A stretch of 64,000 nucleotides of DNA from Alteromonadales bacterium alter-6D02 (GCA_002835545.1 PIZK01000027.1:18696-82695); one strand, 5' to 3'; shown: positions 18,304-28,051, numbered from the stretch's first letter. Made by a program: numbers and translations. The notes: generated from the letters alone by a model not told the origin.

Positions 18304-20699
18304 GATTTAACCTTTAATAAACGTAACGAGTTAACTACTACGATGAGTGAACTAAGTGACATACCTAAGGCAGCTAACCAAGGAGGTAATAATCCAATCA
18401 AAGCAAAAGGGACTGCGGTTAGGTTGTAACCTAATGCCCAGCAAAAGTTTTGGATGATGATACGTTTGACTTTCTTTGCGAGGTCTATGGCATCAGCAAC
18501 CTTTGAAAGGTCGTCGTGCAATAAGACAATATCAGCACTAGACTTTGCAATATCTGAACCTGTACCCATAGCGAATGAGAGTGGTGCACCTGCAAGGACA
18601 GGAGCGTCATTAACACCGTCGCCAAACATCGCAACCACTTTTTTCGGGTTTGTCTGTAATGTATTGAGATAATTTAGTTTCTGACTAGGTGTATTACCTC
18701 GTTCAACCTGGTTAACACCTAACTTATCGCCAACAAACAATGCATGGGTAGAATTATCACCAGTGAGTAATGTTGTTTCAATATTGTGACTTGAGAGGTA
18801 GGTAATTAGCGGCTCGCTCGCCTCACGGATATCGTCTTCTAGATAACAAGTTGCTATATGTTCGTCATTTTTACTGAGGTAGATAACCACGCGTTGTTGC
18901 TGTTCTTTATCATCAACGGATGAGAGTCCAATAAAACCGTTATGGCCGAGTTTGTAGTGATCGCCGTCAATATCACCCTCAATGCCAGCGCCAGAAATAC
19001 TCTTGACATTGATAGCGCGAAGATCATTATTGAAATATTGACTGAAAGCGGCTGCAATAGGGTGTTGAGACTCAGCTTCAAGTGCTGCAATTAACGAAAG
19101 AACTTGTGTGCGCTCTAGTGCTGTGTCTAACTGACTGACCCGAAATTTACCAGTGGTTAACGTACCCGTTTTGTCAAAGCAGATGTGGTTAACTTTAGTC
19201 AGAGTATCTAAGGCATTACCACGCTTTAATAGCATGCCTAACTTGGTCATAGCAGATCCAGCGGCTGTATAAGCAGAAGGGGTTGCCAAGCTTAGAGCAC
19301 AAGGGCAGGTTGCAACGAGAACAGCTAACGCAATCCAAAAGGCATCAGGGTTCCCAGCAAGGCTCCATCCTATGTAAGCAAAAGAAGCGAGCAAAAGAAT
19401 ACCAACAACAACATATTGGGATAACCGATCTGCGAGTGTAGCTAGATAAGGCTTATCTTGTGATGCTTGCTCTTGTAAACGAATGATCTGTGTGATGAGT
19501 TGGTTACTTCGTTCAACTTTAACTTCAAAACGAATGGGACTATCTATATTAATAGTACTGGCGTAAACCCAATCATTGATTTGTTTACTGACTGGCATTT
19601 GTTCACCAGTGAGCACAGCCTCATCACTGTGAGATTGTCCTGCAACGATTTGACCATCAGCGGGAATTGTTTGACCAGGCTTTACAAGAATTATGTCTCC
19701 GGGTTGTAGTGTTTTAGCAGGGACATCAATGAAGTCCTCATCAACGAGTTTAAGTGCCGTTGCAGGAATCAATTTCAATAAATTTGAACTAGACTCAGCA
19801 GCCTTCTTTTTTGCTCGTTGTTCGAAGAATCGACCCAGTAGCAAGAAAAAGGCGAACATACAGACAGACTCGAAATAAACTTCGCCAGCATTGGTATAAG
19901 TCGCCCAAGCACTCGCAAAGAATGCCAACAGTATCGCAATGGACACAGGTACATCCATATTGAGTCTTTTGGCACCCAGTGCGGATATAGAATTTTGATA
20001 GAAGGGTAAGCTTGAGTAAAAAACAACAGGTACAGCAAGAATCAAACTTATCCAGCGGAAATAGTCATTGAGACCATCACTTAATGTACCTAGCGCGTCA
20101 AAATATGAAGCGATAGCAAACATCATCACTTGCATGGTCGCAAGGCCAGCAACGATTAGCTTTCTTAGATAGGCTTTGGTTGTTTCAACTTCTTGCTGTT
20201 CAGCTTTATCTGGCTGGAATGGGTATGCTTTATAGCCAATTTTAGCAATGGCTAAAAGGATCTCAGATAATTTAAGTTTACTGCCATCCCATGTCAGTGA
20301 AATTCGAGACGTTGTTGTATTGACATTACACTTAATCAGTCCGTCTAGCTTGACTAGTTGTCCTTCAATTAACCAAGCACAAGCGGCACAAGTGACATTC
20401 TCAACGGTCAGTAAAACTTCTTTAGTCTCACCTGAACTGAAAGTGAACTCTTGTTCAATTTCGGTTATATCATAGGATTGTAATTGGCGAAGCTGTTCAG
20501 GGACTAATTCCGTGGCTTGAACACCTTTTTCGGTGCGATGTTTATAGTAGTTTACCAATCCATTATCAACAATTGACTGTGCAACGGCTTCACAACCTAT
20601 GCAACACATCTGTTGTGTAATGTCGTTGATAGTGACATTAAAGTCACTATCAACGGGGATAGCTTCACCACAATGGAAGCAATCATGAGGTGATGTCAT
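18300..20699 (-). CDS. ccoI: Copper-exporting P1B ATPase CcoI (FixI)
   Basis: It pumps copper across the inner membrane for cbb3 oxidase assembly. The 799 residues start with a cysteine-rich metal-binding segment (CFHCGEAI, then CCIGCEAVA). A heavy-metal-associated domain with VTCAACAWL follows near residue 100. The P-type ATPase core shows the TGEQMPV actuator loop, the transmembrane CPC in ATCPCALSLATP, the phosphorylation site DKTGTLTTG, and the hinge GDGVNDAPVLA. Genes ccoH upstream and ccoS downstream confirm the role. Confidence 0.96.
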   Translation of the reverse strand: MTSPHDCFHCGEAIPVDSDFNVTINDITQQMCCIGCEAVAQSIVDNGLVNYYKHRTEKGVQATELVPEQLRQLQSYDITEIEQEFTFSSGETKEVLLTVENVTCAACAWLIEGQLVKLDGLIKCNVNTTTSRISLTWDGSKLKLSEILLAIAKIGYKAYPFQPDKAEQQEVETTKAYLRKLIVAGLATMQVMMFAIASYFDALGTLSDGLNDYFRWISLILAVPVVFYSSLPFYQNSISALGAKRLNMDVPVSIAILLAFFASAWATYTNAGEVYFESVCMFAFFLLLGRFFEQRAKKKAAESSSNLLKLIPATALKLVDEDFIDVPAKTLQPGDIILVKPGQTIPADGQIVAGQSHSDEAVLTGEQMPVSKQINDWVYASTINIDSPIRFEVKVERSNQLITQIIRLQEQASQDKPYLATLADRLSQYVVVGILLLASFAYIGWSLAGNPDAFWIALAVLVATCPCALSLATPSAYTAAGSAMTKLGMLLKRGNALDTLTKVNHICFDKTGTLTTGKFRVSQLDTALERTQVLSLIAALEAESQHPIAAAFSQYFNNDLRAINVKSISGAGIEGDIDGDHYKLGHNGFIGLSSVDDKEQQQRVVIYLSKNDEHIATCYLEDDIREASEPLITYLSSHNIETTLLTGDNSTHALFVGDKLGVNQVERGNTPSQKLNYLNTLQTNPKKVVAMFGDGVNDAPVLAGAPLSFAMGTGSDIAKSSADIVLLHDDLSKVADAIDLAKKVKRIIIQNFCWALGYNLTAVPFALIGLLPPWLAALGMSLSSLIVVVNSLRLLKVKS

Positions 20700-20707
20700 T
20701 GTGTCAC

Positions 20708-21199
20708 CTAACGATCAAATGAATCTAAAAGTGTATCTATCGATGATGGATAGGTGTCAACCGTTTGAATGCGCCAATGACCATCAAATGACTCGAGTTG
20801 TACGGTCCATTTCCCTTGTAATGGTTTCTCTAATGCAAGGGTGTAATCACCACTACCATTAGCGGTAATCATTTGTTCAAAATCTTTCGCTTCTTGAGTA
20901 CGGTGAATAAATCGTACTTTTAGTGCTGCCGTCTGAGGCTCACCGAACGTTTGTTTAACTGTTAAGCTATCATCAGTGACTGTTAAGCGGAATTTAAGTG
21001 CAAGCTTGTACGCATTTTCTAGTCGCGTTAAATCTACGTCAATGGCTTTACCTTTCTTATAGTAGTCTTCAACAACCATATCCGGTTTGTTGTCGATGGC
21101 TATAAAGAGGGTAGTGACACTTGCAACTACTGCGCATCCAGGAAGGAAAATTAAGACCCAAGGCCAGAACTGTTTATACCAAGGTTGAATCGTTTCCAC
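20708..21199 (-). CDS. ccoH: cbb3 oxidase accessory protein CcoH (FixH)
   Basis: A 163-residue protein with one N-terminal membrane segment (about residues 10-35) and a periplasmic domain of the FixH type. The segment KPDMVVEDYYKKGKAID is characteristic. The start is GTG 21199 with GGAG 5 bases upstream. It lies 8 bases before ccoI. It begins after the ccoNOQP terminator, so it may be transcribed by read-through or from its own promoter. Confidence 0.92.
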   Translation of the reverse strand: METIQPWYKQFWPWVLIFLPGCAVVASVTTLFIAIDNKPDMVVEDYYKKGKAIDVDLTRLENAYKLALKFRLTVTDDSLTVKQTFGEPQTAALKVRFIHRTQEAKDFEQMITANGSGDYTLALEKPLQGKWTVQLESFDGHWRIQTVDTYPSSIDTLLDSFDR

Positions 21200-21276
21200 A
21201 AAAACTCCAATGTTTAAATTTATATTTGTTAACTTATACTTATGTAAGTAAAAGCTAATAGAAATAAACTTATAAC

Positions 21277-21306
21277 AAAAATAAGGCTCCTTTACGGAGC
21301 CTTATT
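21277..21306 (-). terminator. Intrinsic terminator between ccoP and ccoH
   Basis: On the minus strand AATAAGGCTCC and GGAGCCTTATT pair around GTAAA and run into Ts. It separates the structural operon from the assembly genes. Confidence 0.88.
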
Positions 21307-21325
21307 GATAATTACCCGAAGATAA

Positions 21326-22276
21326 TTATTTATTAGATAAGCTGTAAACGTATGCAGAGATAACGTGAACTTTGTCATTACCTAAAATGTCTTGCCAAGC
21401 TGGCATTACGCCGGCACGACCGTTTGCAACTGAATCAGTAATCGCAGCAGTAGAACCGCCGTATAACCAAATGTTATCAGTTAGGTTAGGTGCACCCATC
21501 ATTTGGTTACCAGAACCGTCAGCACCGTGACAAGCCATACATAAACCAAACTTAGCTTGACCTGCAGCTGCTTGCTTAGCATTAACTTTACGGCCACTTA
21601 AACTACGAACGTATGCAACAACTTCTTCAACACCTTGGTCGCCGCCTAACGCGTCTTTCCAAGGCATCATGCCAACAGCCGTACGACCGATCATGATAGA
21701 TTCTTTGATTTTATCAAAGCTACCACCATATAACCAATCTTTATCAGACAGGTTAGGGAAGCCGTGTTGACCACGAGCATCACTACCGTGACACTGAGCA
21801 CAGTTTTGAATAAATAGGCGTTGACCTACTTTCAGTGCTTCAGGATCTTCTAGTAATTCTGCTACTGGCTTAGCTGCATAGTTTGCGTACGTTTTACCGT
21901 AAACTTCATCAGCAATTTGCATTTCCGCGTTGTACTGAACGATATCACCGTCTTCAATAGACTTTTTAATCGCTGCGCGAGATTCTTCTAAAGAATAGAC
22001 TTCTTTATTTGCACTCTTCCAATCTAGTACACCACCAAAGTTTGCTAATCCGTATATCGCAAGGTAGCCAAGGCCCCATACGATACTGATTGCGAACATA
22101 ATGGTCCACCATTTTGGTAGCGGATTATTGATTTCTACAATGCCGTCAAAGCTATGCGGCATTTCTTCGCCTTCTTTACCCATAGTATCAACGATAACCA
22201 TGCGTAAAAGGTAGGCACTGCCCAAGATCACAATCAATGTACCGATGATGATCCATGCACTCCAGAAGGTACTCAT
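21326..22276 (-). CDS. ccoP: cbb3 cytochrome c oxidase subunit III, CcoP (dihaem)
   Basis: A membrane-anchored dihaem cytochrome c that feeds electrons to the catalytic subunit. The 316 residues show two N-terminal membrane segments (near 5-27 and 57-77) and two haem-binding motifs, CAQCH near residue 158 and CMACH near 246. Axial Met candidates are in MMPW and VMPAW. Its ATG overlaps the ccoQ stop by four bases. Confidence 0.96.
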   Translation of the reverse strand: MSTFWSAWIIIGTLIVILGSAYLLRMVIVDTMGKEGEEMPHSFDGIVEINNPLPKWWTIMFAISIVWGLGYLAIYGLANFGGVLDWKSANKEVYSLEESRAAIKKSIEDGDIVQYNAEMQIADEVYGKTYANYAAKPVAELLEDPEALKVGQRLFIQNCAQCHGSDARGQHGFPNLSDKDWLYGGSFDKIKESIMIGRTAVGMMPWKDALGGDQGVEEVVAYVRSLSGRKVNAKQAAAGQAKFGLCMACHGADGSGNQMMGAPNLTDNIWLYGGSTAAITDSVANGRAGVMPAWQDILGNDKVHVISAYVYSLSNK

Positions 22277-22449
22277 TTGGACTCTTCTCCTGCTATTTTA
22301 TTGTCATGATTTTGTTCATCAGCAAATACAAGATTTGCTGCTTCATCGAATGACTTTTTGCGGCGTGAGCTATATGCCCAGGCGTAAATGCCGATAAACA
22401 GAATCAGCATTCCCACCGTTGATATGCCACGAAATGTAGCGTAATCCAT
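22273..22449 (-). CDS. ccoQ: cbb3 oxidase small subunit CcoQ
   Basis: A 58-residue protein, MDYATFRGISTVGML at its start, with one membrane segment (about residues 9-27) then YSSRRKKSFDEAANLVFAD. This is the standard CcoQ (FixQ) pattern. GGAG lies close upstream of the ATG. It ends in an ATGA overlap with ccoP. It is too short for length-filtered gene finding but well supported by position and sequence. Confidence 0.94.
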   Translation of the reverse strand: MDYATFRGISTVGMLILFIGIYAWAYSSRRKKSFDEAANLVFADEQNHDNKIAGEESK

Positions 22450-22457
22450 GGGAACTC

Positions 22458-23072
22458 CTATTTTAAGTTAGTGCCAAGTGATTGTAGGTAAGCAACAAGT
22501 GCTTCAAGCTCAGTTTTACCTTTAACGGCATCTGTAGCCCCTGCAATATCAGCATCAGTATATGGAACGTCGAAGCTATTCTTGAAGATAGATAACTTCT
22601 TAGGCGTTAATTCGCCGTCTAATTTGTTCTCAGCTAACCAAGGGAAGCCAGGCATATTAGACTCAGGAACAACCGCACGTGGGTCGATTAAATGGGCAAC
22701 ATGCCATGCATCGCTGTAGCGACCACCAACACGAGCCAAATCTGGACCGGTACGCTTAGAACCCCATAAGAATGGGTGATCCCATACTGATTCACCAGCT
22801 AATGAGTAATGACCATAACGCTCAGTTTCGTGACGGAATGGACGGATCATTTGCGAGTGACACTGAACACAACCTTCACGAATGTAGATATCGCGGCCTT
22901 CAAACTGCAATGCAGTTAACGGCTTCATACCTTTCATTGGCGTGTTAGTTTCTTCTAAGAATAACTGTGGTGTAATTTCAACTAACGTACCGAAACTAAT
23001 CGCTACGATAGCTAGTACACCTAATAGGCCAGCATTCTTTTCAACTGCTTCATGATTTAATTTTTTAAACAT
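22458..23072 (-). CDS. ccoO: cbb3 cytochrome c oxidase subunit II, CcoO
   Basis: A monohaem cytochrome c anchored by one N-terminal membrane segment (about residues 14-36). The haem motif is CVQCHSQM near residue 68, followed by [14 protein letters not shown], which is highly conserved in CcoO. Its 204 residues are of normal length. It lies 12 bases after ccoN. Confidence 0.97.
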   Translation of the reverse strand: MFKKLNHEAVEKNAGLLGVLAIVAISFGTLVEITPQLFLEETNTPMKGMKPLTALQFEGRDIYIREGCVQCHSQMIRPFRHETERYGHYSLAGESVWDHPFLWGSKRTGPDLARVGGRYSDAWHVAHLIDPRAVVPESNMPGFPWLAENKLDGELTPKKLSIFKNSFDVPYTDADIAGATDAVKGKTELEALVAYLQSLGTNLK

Positions 23073-23084
23073 TTCAGCGACCCC

Positions 23085-24509
23085 TTACAATGCTTGCTTT
23101 TCAGTTAGTGAACCTTTAGGCGCTTGGATAGTTTTGATCACGTTGTATAACATGATAACCATACCAGCTACGAAGAACACACCACCGATAGTACGCATTA
23201 AGTAGAATGGGTAAGATGCTTGTAACGACTCAACGAAACTATAAGTTAATGTACCGTCAGCGTTAACAGCACTCCACATCAAGCCTTGCATTACACCAGA
23301 AATCCACATTGCAACAATATACAATACAGTACCGATGGTAGCTAACCAGAAGTGAGTGTTAATTAATTTTGTGCTATACATTTGGGTGTTGCCGTATAGA
23401 CGTGGAATCATGTGGTATAAAGCACCAACAGATACCATAGCAACCCAACCAAGTGCACCAGAATGTACGTGACCAACAGTCCAGTCAGTGTAATGCGATA
23501 GAGCGTTAACTGTTTTAATCGCCATCATTGGACCTTCGAAGGTAGACATACCGTAGAAAGAAAGTGAAACGATTAAGAAACGTAGAATAGGGTCAGTTCG
23601 TAGCTTATGCCAAGCACCAGAAAGTGTCATGATACCGTTAATCATACCACCCCAAGAAGGCGCGAATAGAATAACAGACATAACCATACCTACAGTTTGC
23701 GTCCAATCAGGAAGCGCTGTGTAGTGAAGGTGATGTGGGCCAGCCCAAATATATAATGCGATAAGGGCCCAGAAGTGAACAATAGATAAACGGTAAGAGT
23801 ATACTGGACGCTCAGCTTGTTTTGGTACGAAGTAGTACATCATACCTAAGAAACCAGCCGTTAGTAGGAAACCTACGGCATTGTGACCGTACCACCATTG
23901 CACCATTGCATCGGTTGCACCACTGTAAACAGAGTAAGATTTCAACCAATCTACAGGTATAGCTGCACTATTTACTAAATGTAAAATAGCAACAACTAAG
24001 ATGAATGAACCATAGAACCAGTTAGCAACATAGATATGTGATGTCTTACGTTGGAATAACGTTCCGAAGAAGTTAATCGCGTAGGCAACCCATACGATGG
24101 TGATAAGGATATCAATTGGCCATTCTAGCTCAGCGTATTCTTTAGACGAGGTATAACCAAGTGGTAAAGTTACTACTGCAGATATGATTACTGCCTGCCA
24201 ACCCCAAAAGGTAAAGCTTGCGAGTTTATCGCTAAACAGTCTTGTTTGACATGTGCGTTGAACAACGTAATAAGACGTTGCAAAGAGGGCGCTAGTACCA
24301 AATGCAAAAATTACTGCATTAGTATGTAGCGGACGTAAACGGCTAAAGGTTAACCACGGTGTATCAAAGTTTAATTGTGGCCAGTATAGCTGTGCTGCGA
24401 TAAATACACCTACTGTCATGCCGATAATACCCCAAATTACTGTGGTAATAGCGAACTGACGAATAACAGTGTAGTTATAATCAGCGTGTGATGGACTAGT
24501 GTGAGTCAT
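23085..24509 (-). CDS. ccoN: cbb3 cytochrome c oxidase catalytic subunit I, CcoN
   Basis: The haem-copper catalytic subunit that reduces oxygen with high affinity. The 474 residues show about 12 membrane segments and the conserved haem and CuB histidine segments: [35 protein letters not shown] and [18 protein letters not shown] (here [15 protein letters not shown]). A perfect FNR box upstream and two hairpins in the leader suggest oxygen control. Confidence 0.97.
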   Translation of the reverse strand: MTHTSPSHADYNYTVIRQFAITTVIWGIIGMTVGVFIAAQLYWPQLNFDTPWLTFSRLRPLHTNAVIFAFGTSALFATSYYVVQRTCQTRLFSDKLASFTFWGWQAVIISAVVTLPLGYTSSKEYAELEWPIDILITIVWVAYAINFFGTLFQRKTSHIYVANWFYGSFILVVAILHLVNSAAIPVDWLKSYSVYSGATDAMVQWWYGHNAVGFLLTAGFLGMMYYFVPKQAERPVYSYRLSIVHFWALIALYIWAGPHHLHYTALPDWTQTVGMVMSVILFAPSWGGMINGIMTLSGAWHKLRTDPILRFLIVSLSFYGMSTFEGPMMAIKTVNALSHYTDWTVGHVHSGALGWVAMVSVGALYHMIPRLYGNTQMYSTKLINTHFWLATIGTVLYIVAMWISGVMQGLMWSAVNADGTLTYSFVESLQASYPFYLMRTIGGVFFVAGMVIMLYNVIKTIQAPKGSLTEKQAL

Positions 24510-24547
24510 CTTTCTGCTTCCAGTGCTTACATTTGCTTGTGAAAACC

Positions 24548-24601
24548 GATTTAGAAGATTCTAAATCAGCGAAAAACCTATTTACAAAAAGCGTAAATAG
24601 G
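24548..24601 (-). repeat. Two perfect 9-bp stem-loops in the ccoN leader
   Basis: GATTTAGAA/TTCTAAATC (24548-24567) and CCTATTTAC/GTAAATAGG (24577-24601) lie in the region between the FNR box and the ccoN start. If transcription begins about 41 bases from the FNR box centre, both would be in the 5' untranslated RNA. Their function is unknown. Confidence 0.65.
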
Positions 24602-24676
24602 ACCCTTGCTACATTTAACTTTATTGATGTTAAATTTAAGCGGTATTATCATACGATAAATCGGGTCTATTGTAGC

Positions 24677-24690
24677 TTGATTTAGATCAA
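24677..24690. promoter_or_regulatory. Perfect FNR box upstream of ccoNOQP
   Basis: TTGAT-TTAG-ATCAA matches the FNR consensus TTGAT-N4-ATCAA exactly. It lies 168 bases before ccoN. Class II activation would place the start site near 24642. The fnr gene is in the same window. Confidence 0.88.
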
Positions 24691-24760
24691 AGATGAAATT
24701 TGATAAATGAGAAAATGGAAATAAATTTCATAACTTTAGTTGAATGGTCAATTAATATGC

Positions 24761-24802
24761 ATGGCTTTTAGTCATTTCATTTACATTAACGTCAAAAGCC
24801 AT
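24761..24802. repeat. Inverted repeat before the lipoprotein gene
   Basis: ATGGCTTTT (24761-24769) and AAAAGCCAT (24794-24802) could form a hairpin directly upstream of the lipoprotein ribosome site. Confidence 0.4.
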
Positions 24803-24819
24803 ACTTTTGAAGGGGAAAG

Positions 24820-25242
24820 GTGTACAACTTTATGGTTAAGAAAATAGTTTTATTATCTATTTTAGCGTTATTAGGCTGCCAAGAATCGGCTAAGAATAGT
24901 CCTATTAACAAAATGGGGCAAGACAGTACCGTGACATTTATGTCAGAACATTTAACGATGACTGTACCAAAGCAAATGAACGCAGAAACTTTATTCCCGG
25001 TGAGTTTACATTTTTCACAACCGGTCAGGGATGTCAAAGCAAAACTCATTAGTATCAATATGGATATGGGGACGATGCCGATTATATTCTCGGCGCAAGA
25101 AAATGGGCATCTTCAAGATTACCATTCTCAAGTGATAGTCGGAAGTTGTACAGAGCCTTCTATGGAGTGGCGAATGCTAATCACTTGGCTGCAAGGAGAA
25201 CAACGAATGCAGCACAGCCAAATAATTGAAATTAAACGCTAA
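24820..25242 (+). CDS. Putative lipoprotein divergent from ccoN
   Basis: A protein of about 140 residues with a lipobox LALLGC, so it is probably anchored in the envelope. The start may be GTG 24820 or ATG 24832; the second gives a cleaner signal MVKKIVLLSILALLGC. The mature part is beta-rich and contains the Met-rich stretch INMDMGTMPIIF near residue 80, followed by a lone conserved-looking Cys in VGSCTEP. The overall shape recalls FixH/YtkA-like copper-associated periplasmic domains. Its position opposite ccoN also suggests a link to copper or oxidase assembly, but this is inference. Confidence 0.72.
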   Translation: MYNFMVKKIVLLSILALLGCQESAKNSPINKMGQDSTVTFMSEHLTMTVPKQMNAETLFPVSLHFSQPVRDVKAKLISINMDMGTMPIIFSAQENGHLQDYHSQVIVGSCTEPSMEWRMLITWLQGEQRMQHSQIIEIKR

Positions 25243-25253
25243 TGTGGAAGTGC

Positions 25254-25520
25254 TTACTCATCTGATTTGGTTAGAAGATAATCAAGAGACTCACGAACAG
25301 CTTTTCTTGATTCTTCAACCATCGATGTTCGCTGTTCGACGCTTAGGTAAAATGCCATATCAACTTCATGACGAATATAACGAGCTGGTAGTTTACTTAG
25401 TGCTAGGCAACAGAGATCGGCTAGAAACTCCTTGTCATATGATTTGTATAGATTATCTTCGTGCAACCGCTCAACGACTAAATGTTCATAGTAGTTGTGA
25501 ATATCAAGTTCTAAATGCAT
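25254..25520 (-). CDS. ComFB family protein
   Basis: An 88-residue cytoplasmic protein matching the late-competence ComFB family: YYEHLVVERL near the N-terminus, then FLADLCCLALSKLPARYIRH. Cyanobacterial ComFB-domain proteins bind cyclic di-GMP; whether this one does is not known. The start ATG has a purine-rich GGTAGGT upstream. A frame on the opposite strand covers the same bases but shows no family resemblance. It is convergent with the lipoprotein gene. Confidence 0.82.
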   Translation of the reverse strand: MHLELDIHNYYEHLVVERLHEDNLYKSYDKEFLADLCCLALSKLPARYIRHEVDMAFYLSVEQRTSMVEESRKAVRESLDYLLTKSDE

Positions 25521-25591
25521 ACCTACCGTCCTTTAAATGCTAGATACTATTAGTAAAGATTAAATTTCATTCAGTTGCAATGAATATTTTA

Positions 25592-26242
25592 TTAATCTAA
25601 TGGCTGATCTTCATCCCATTCTTCGTCGTCATTAACTTCTTCATCATACAAACCCGTGCTTAATGCGGCATGCTCAACTAAACTGGCATACTCAGGTGCT
25701 AACTCATTGATCATCTGAAACATTAGAGGAGAGAAAAGATTAATATTACTTTCATCTTGATTATCTACAACTTCTTGAGCAATGTCGCGATCAGCAAAAA
25801 ACGTCATTGCCATTATCGCTAAAGAGAATGACTCGGTAATCTCCCCTTGTTCAGGCATGTTATCAAGGAGTTTATTGGAATAAAAATTAACGCCACAAGC
25901 AAAACCCAAGCACCACTCATGCAGAGGGTGGCCACTTAGAAAGTTCGCTTCAATCATGTCAGAGCACTCAACTACTTCAGGCAACGTATAGCCTGTGTCG
26001 AACACTTGATCACTGGTCGCATTATAAAGCTGTGCTAATGAGAGTGTTATTTCATCTGGTAAGTCATTAGTTTGGTTGTTAAAGATGACGGGAAGCCATT
26101 GACTGACGTCAATTGGATCAGGGGAAGCAATTAAGGCAAAAAAATACCCTTTAACAGCGTTGAGACTTAATGTGTTGCTGGGTGCTTTATCGAGCAGCCA
26201 ACTAGAAAGTTGCTGCTCTTGTTCATTTGATAATGCTTGCAC
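25592..26242 (-). CDS. UPF0149 (YecA/YgfB-type) family protein
   Basis: A 216-residue acidic cytoplasmic protein. The family pattern is visible as KGYFFALIASPDPIDVSQWLP near residue 26, HEWCLGFACGVNFY near 106 and FSLAIMAMTFF near 140. Unlike full-length YecA, it has no C-terminal SEC-C zinc motif; the tail is instead a run of Asp and Glu. The start is GTG with AAGGA upstream. Function is unknown. Confidence 0.82.
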   Translation of the reverse strand: MQALSNEQEQQLSSWLLDKAPSNTLSLNAVKGYFFALIASPDPIDVSQWLPVIFNNQTNDLPDEITLSLAQLYNATSDQVFDTGYTLPEVVECSDMIEANFLSGHPLHEWCLGFACGVNFYSNKLLDNMPEQGEITESFSLAIMAMTFFADRDIAQEVVDNQDESNINLFSPLMFQMINELAPEYASLVEHAALSTGLYDEEVNDDEEWDEDQPLD

Positions 26243-26309
26243 GGATGATTTCCTTTAAATGTTATAAAGTTATTATCGCGTTTTTTAGTCAATTTTTAAA
26301 GCTATGCCT

Positions 26310-27410
26310 TTATTTGGTTGCGAATAAATACAGATATTTGTCATATCCTTGCTTTGTAAGTTCGGCAACTGGGATAAATCGTAGGGACGCCGAGTTAATG
26401 CAATAACGTTGGCCTGTTGGTTGTGGACCGTCGGAAAACAAGTGTCCTAAGTGTGAATCGGCCTCACTGCTTCTAAGTTCGATTCGTGTCATAAACCACG
26501 ATTTATCTATCTTGTGTACTACATTTTTTTCGTCGATTGCCTGGTAAAAACTTGGCCAGCCACTACCCGACTTAAATTTATGGGTTGAACTAAATAATGC
26601 TTGCCCTGACACGATATCAACATAGATACCCTCTCGTTTGTTGTCCCAATACTTGTTATTAAATGCTGGTTCAGTCGCATCTTCTTGAGTCACTTTATAC
26701 TGTAATGGGGTTAGGGTCTTCTTAAGCATGGCTTTATCAAACCGGTGATTATTCATTTGCTTGTTTTGATCAATCATCGCTTTGTATTTTGGTGAGGACT
26801 TTCGATCTTTCCCCCAAATTTTATCTAAATAATTATCACGCCCTGATCGGGAGCGGTAATACTTATAACGCAGTGGGTTTTTGCGGTAATAATCCTGATG
26901 GTAATCCTCGGCTTTATAAAAAGTTGTGAATGGGCTAATTTCAAGTGTGATAGGCTTTGGGTAACGGCCAGTTTCTGTGTACGAAACTAGACTCTTTTTA
27001 GCCAGTTTTTCTTGTTCAGGATTATGAAAGTAAATAACGGGTCTGTAATGTGCACCACGATCAACAAAGGATCCCTTATTATCAGTTGGATCTATTTGAC
27101 GCCAATAAATGTCTAATAATTGTTGGTAATTCACTTTACTAGAATCAAAGTGCACCTGTACAGCTTCAACATGATTGGTCTTACCCGATGCAACTTGCTT
27201 ATAGGCAGGGTTAACTGTTGTGCCGCCAGCGTAGCCTGAAGTCGCTGCACTTACACCTTCAATTTTTTCAAAAGGATGTTCCATACACCAAAAACATCCA
27301 CCAGCGAAAGTTGCAACGCTGGGCTTTTGAGCATAAGTGTTGGCTGAAAAACCAGAGACAAAAACAAAGGGGATAAACGATATAGACTTAAAAAAGGATG
27401 ATAGGGACAT
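26310..27410 (-). CDS. msrAB: Exported bifunctional methionine sulfoxide reductase MsrA-MsrB
   Basis: A fusion enzyme that repairs both S- and R-methionine sulfoxide. The 367 residues begin with a signal peptide (hydrophobic about 10-26, likely cleavage after TYAQ), so it should act in the envelope. MsrA follows with [11 protein letters not shown] (Cys39 catalytic, Cys42 partner) and the usual TNHVEAVQV region. The MsrB half ends with Cys337 in [11 protein letters not shown]. The MsrB half lacks the zinc CxxC pairs (VSGQALF in place of CG-type sequence) and has SGSGWPSF where a resolving Cys is often found (SGCGWPSF). The start at ATG 27410 is supported by GTGGAG upstream; an upstream GTG at 27422 overlaps that ribosome site. 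Confidence 0.92.
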   Translation of the reverse strand: MSLSSFFKSISFIPFVFVSGFSANTYAQKPSVATFAGGCFWCMEHPFEKIEGVSAATSGYAGGTTVNPAYKQVASGKTNHVEAVQVHFDSSKVNYQQLLDIYWRQIDPTDNKGSFVDRGAHYRPVIYFHNPEQEKLAKKSLVSYTETGRYPKPITLEISPFTTFYKAEDYHQDYYRKNPLRYKYYRSRSGRDNYLDKIWGKDRKSSPKYKAMIDQNKQMNNHRFDKAMLKKTLTPLQYKVTQEDATEPAFNNKYWDNKREGIYVDIVSGQALFSSTHKFKSGSGWPSFYQAIDEKNVVHKIDKSWFMTRIELRSSEADSHLGHLFSDGPQPTGQRYCINSASLRFIPVAELTKQGYDKYLYLFATK

Positions 27411-27458
27411 GAGCGACTCCACAAGGTTAACTTAGGTTATTACTCAATGTACAATGTG

Positions 27459-27479
27459 GCGCGAAGGGAATCTTCGCGC
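27459..27479. repeat. GC-rich inverted repeat between msrAB and DUF3087 genes
   Basis: GCGCGAAG and CTTCGCGC flank GGAAT. The stem is much richer in GC than its surroundings, and no T-run follows on either strand. It could be a transcript-stabilising or Rho-linked hairpin. Confidence 0.5.
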
Positions 27480-27544
27480 GCACATCAATTAACTATAACA
27501 AATTTATCACACGGTTTTAAAAGTAATATAGTTATCTAAAAAAA

Positions 27545-28051
27545 TTAATAGTTAGTTAAAAGCTCACGCTTATAATCATCGGTCGACACTTTAAGGTTAT
27601 TTTGGGCTAGTAAACCTGCAAGCTGTTGCTCTTTAATGGTTAAGCTATCGATTGAGATCGTATTGTCATCAAGTGTCCATAATTGACGTGATGCGTGATA
27701 AAAGAAATTCATGATTACAAATGCTGCATGTTGTTGACTTTCTATCCCTTGTTCAACGTGGCGCAATTTTCTATTAATATGGTTTATTTCCATCTTTAAT
27801 TGCCATACATAATAAACTTCAGTCATAAAAGGGTGATGTTTAAACGCGCTCAATGTCATTAGGATGCTAACCAGTGTTAATACGACCCCCATCAAATTGA
27901 AATAGAAATTATCAGCATCGGGCTGACTCAGTAATAAAATTAGCATTTGAGAAATGCCAATCGAGCCTAGGAGTAAAGCGACAATACATACAATTATAAT
28001 TTTGTTTAAATGGCTGCGGTAACGCGTTTTATCTATATTTTTAATTTTCAC
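27545..28051 (-). CDS. DUF3087 family membrane protein
   Basis: A 168-residue protein with two N-terminal membrane segments (near residues 18-38 and 48-66) and a cytoplasmic helical domain containing HINRKLRHVEQGI. This layout matches DUF3087, a family of unknown function in marine gammaproteobacteria. The start codon is GTG. It has no close operon partner. Confidence 0.78.
   Translation of the reverse strand: MKIKNIDKTRYRSHLNKIIIVCIVALLLGSIGISQMLILLLSQPDADNFYFNLMGVVLTLVSILMTLSAFKHHPFMTEVYYVWQLKMEINHINRKLRHVEQGIESQQHAAFVIMNFFYHASRQLWTLDDNTISIDSLTIKEQQLAGLLAQNNLKVSTDDYKRELLTNY

Larger units (their letters stand above)
24510..24819. other. ccoN / lipoprotein intergenic control region
   Basis: This 310-base divergent region holds the perfect FNR box, two 9-bp hairpins in the probable ccoN leader and a 9-bp inverted repeat near the lipoprotein gene. 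I see no further gene in it. Confidence 0.7.

Noticed and set aside
25226..25543. Plus-strand open frame of 105 codons over the ComFB gene
   Set aside because: The minus strand over the same bases encodes a recognisable ComFB domain with a good ribosome site; the plus frame has no family pattern and overlaps the preceding lipoprotein end.
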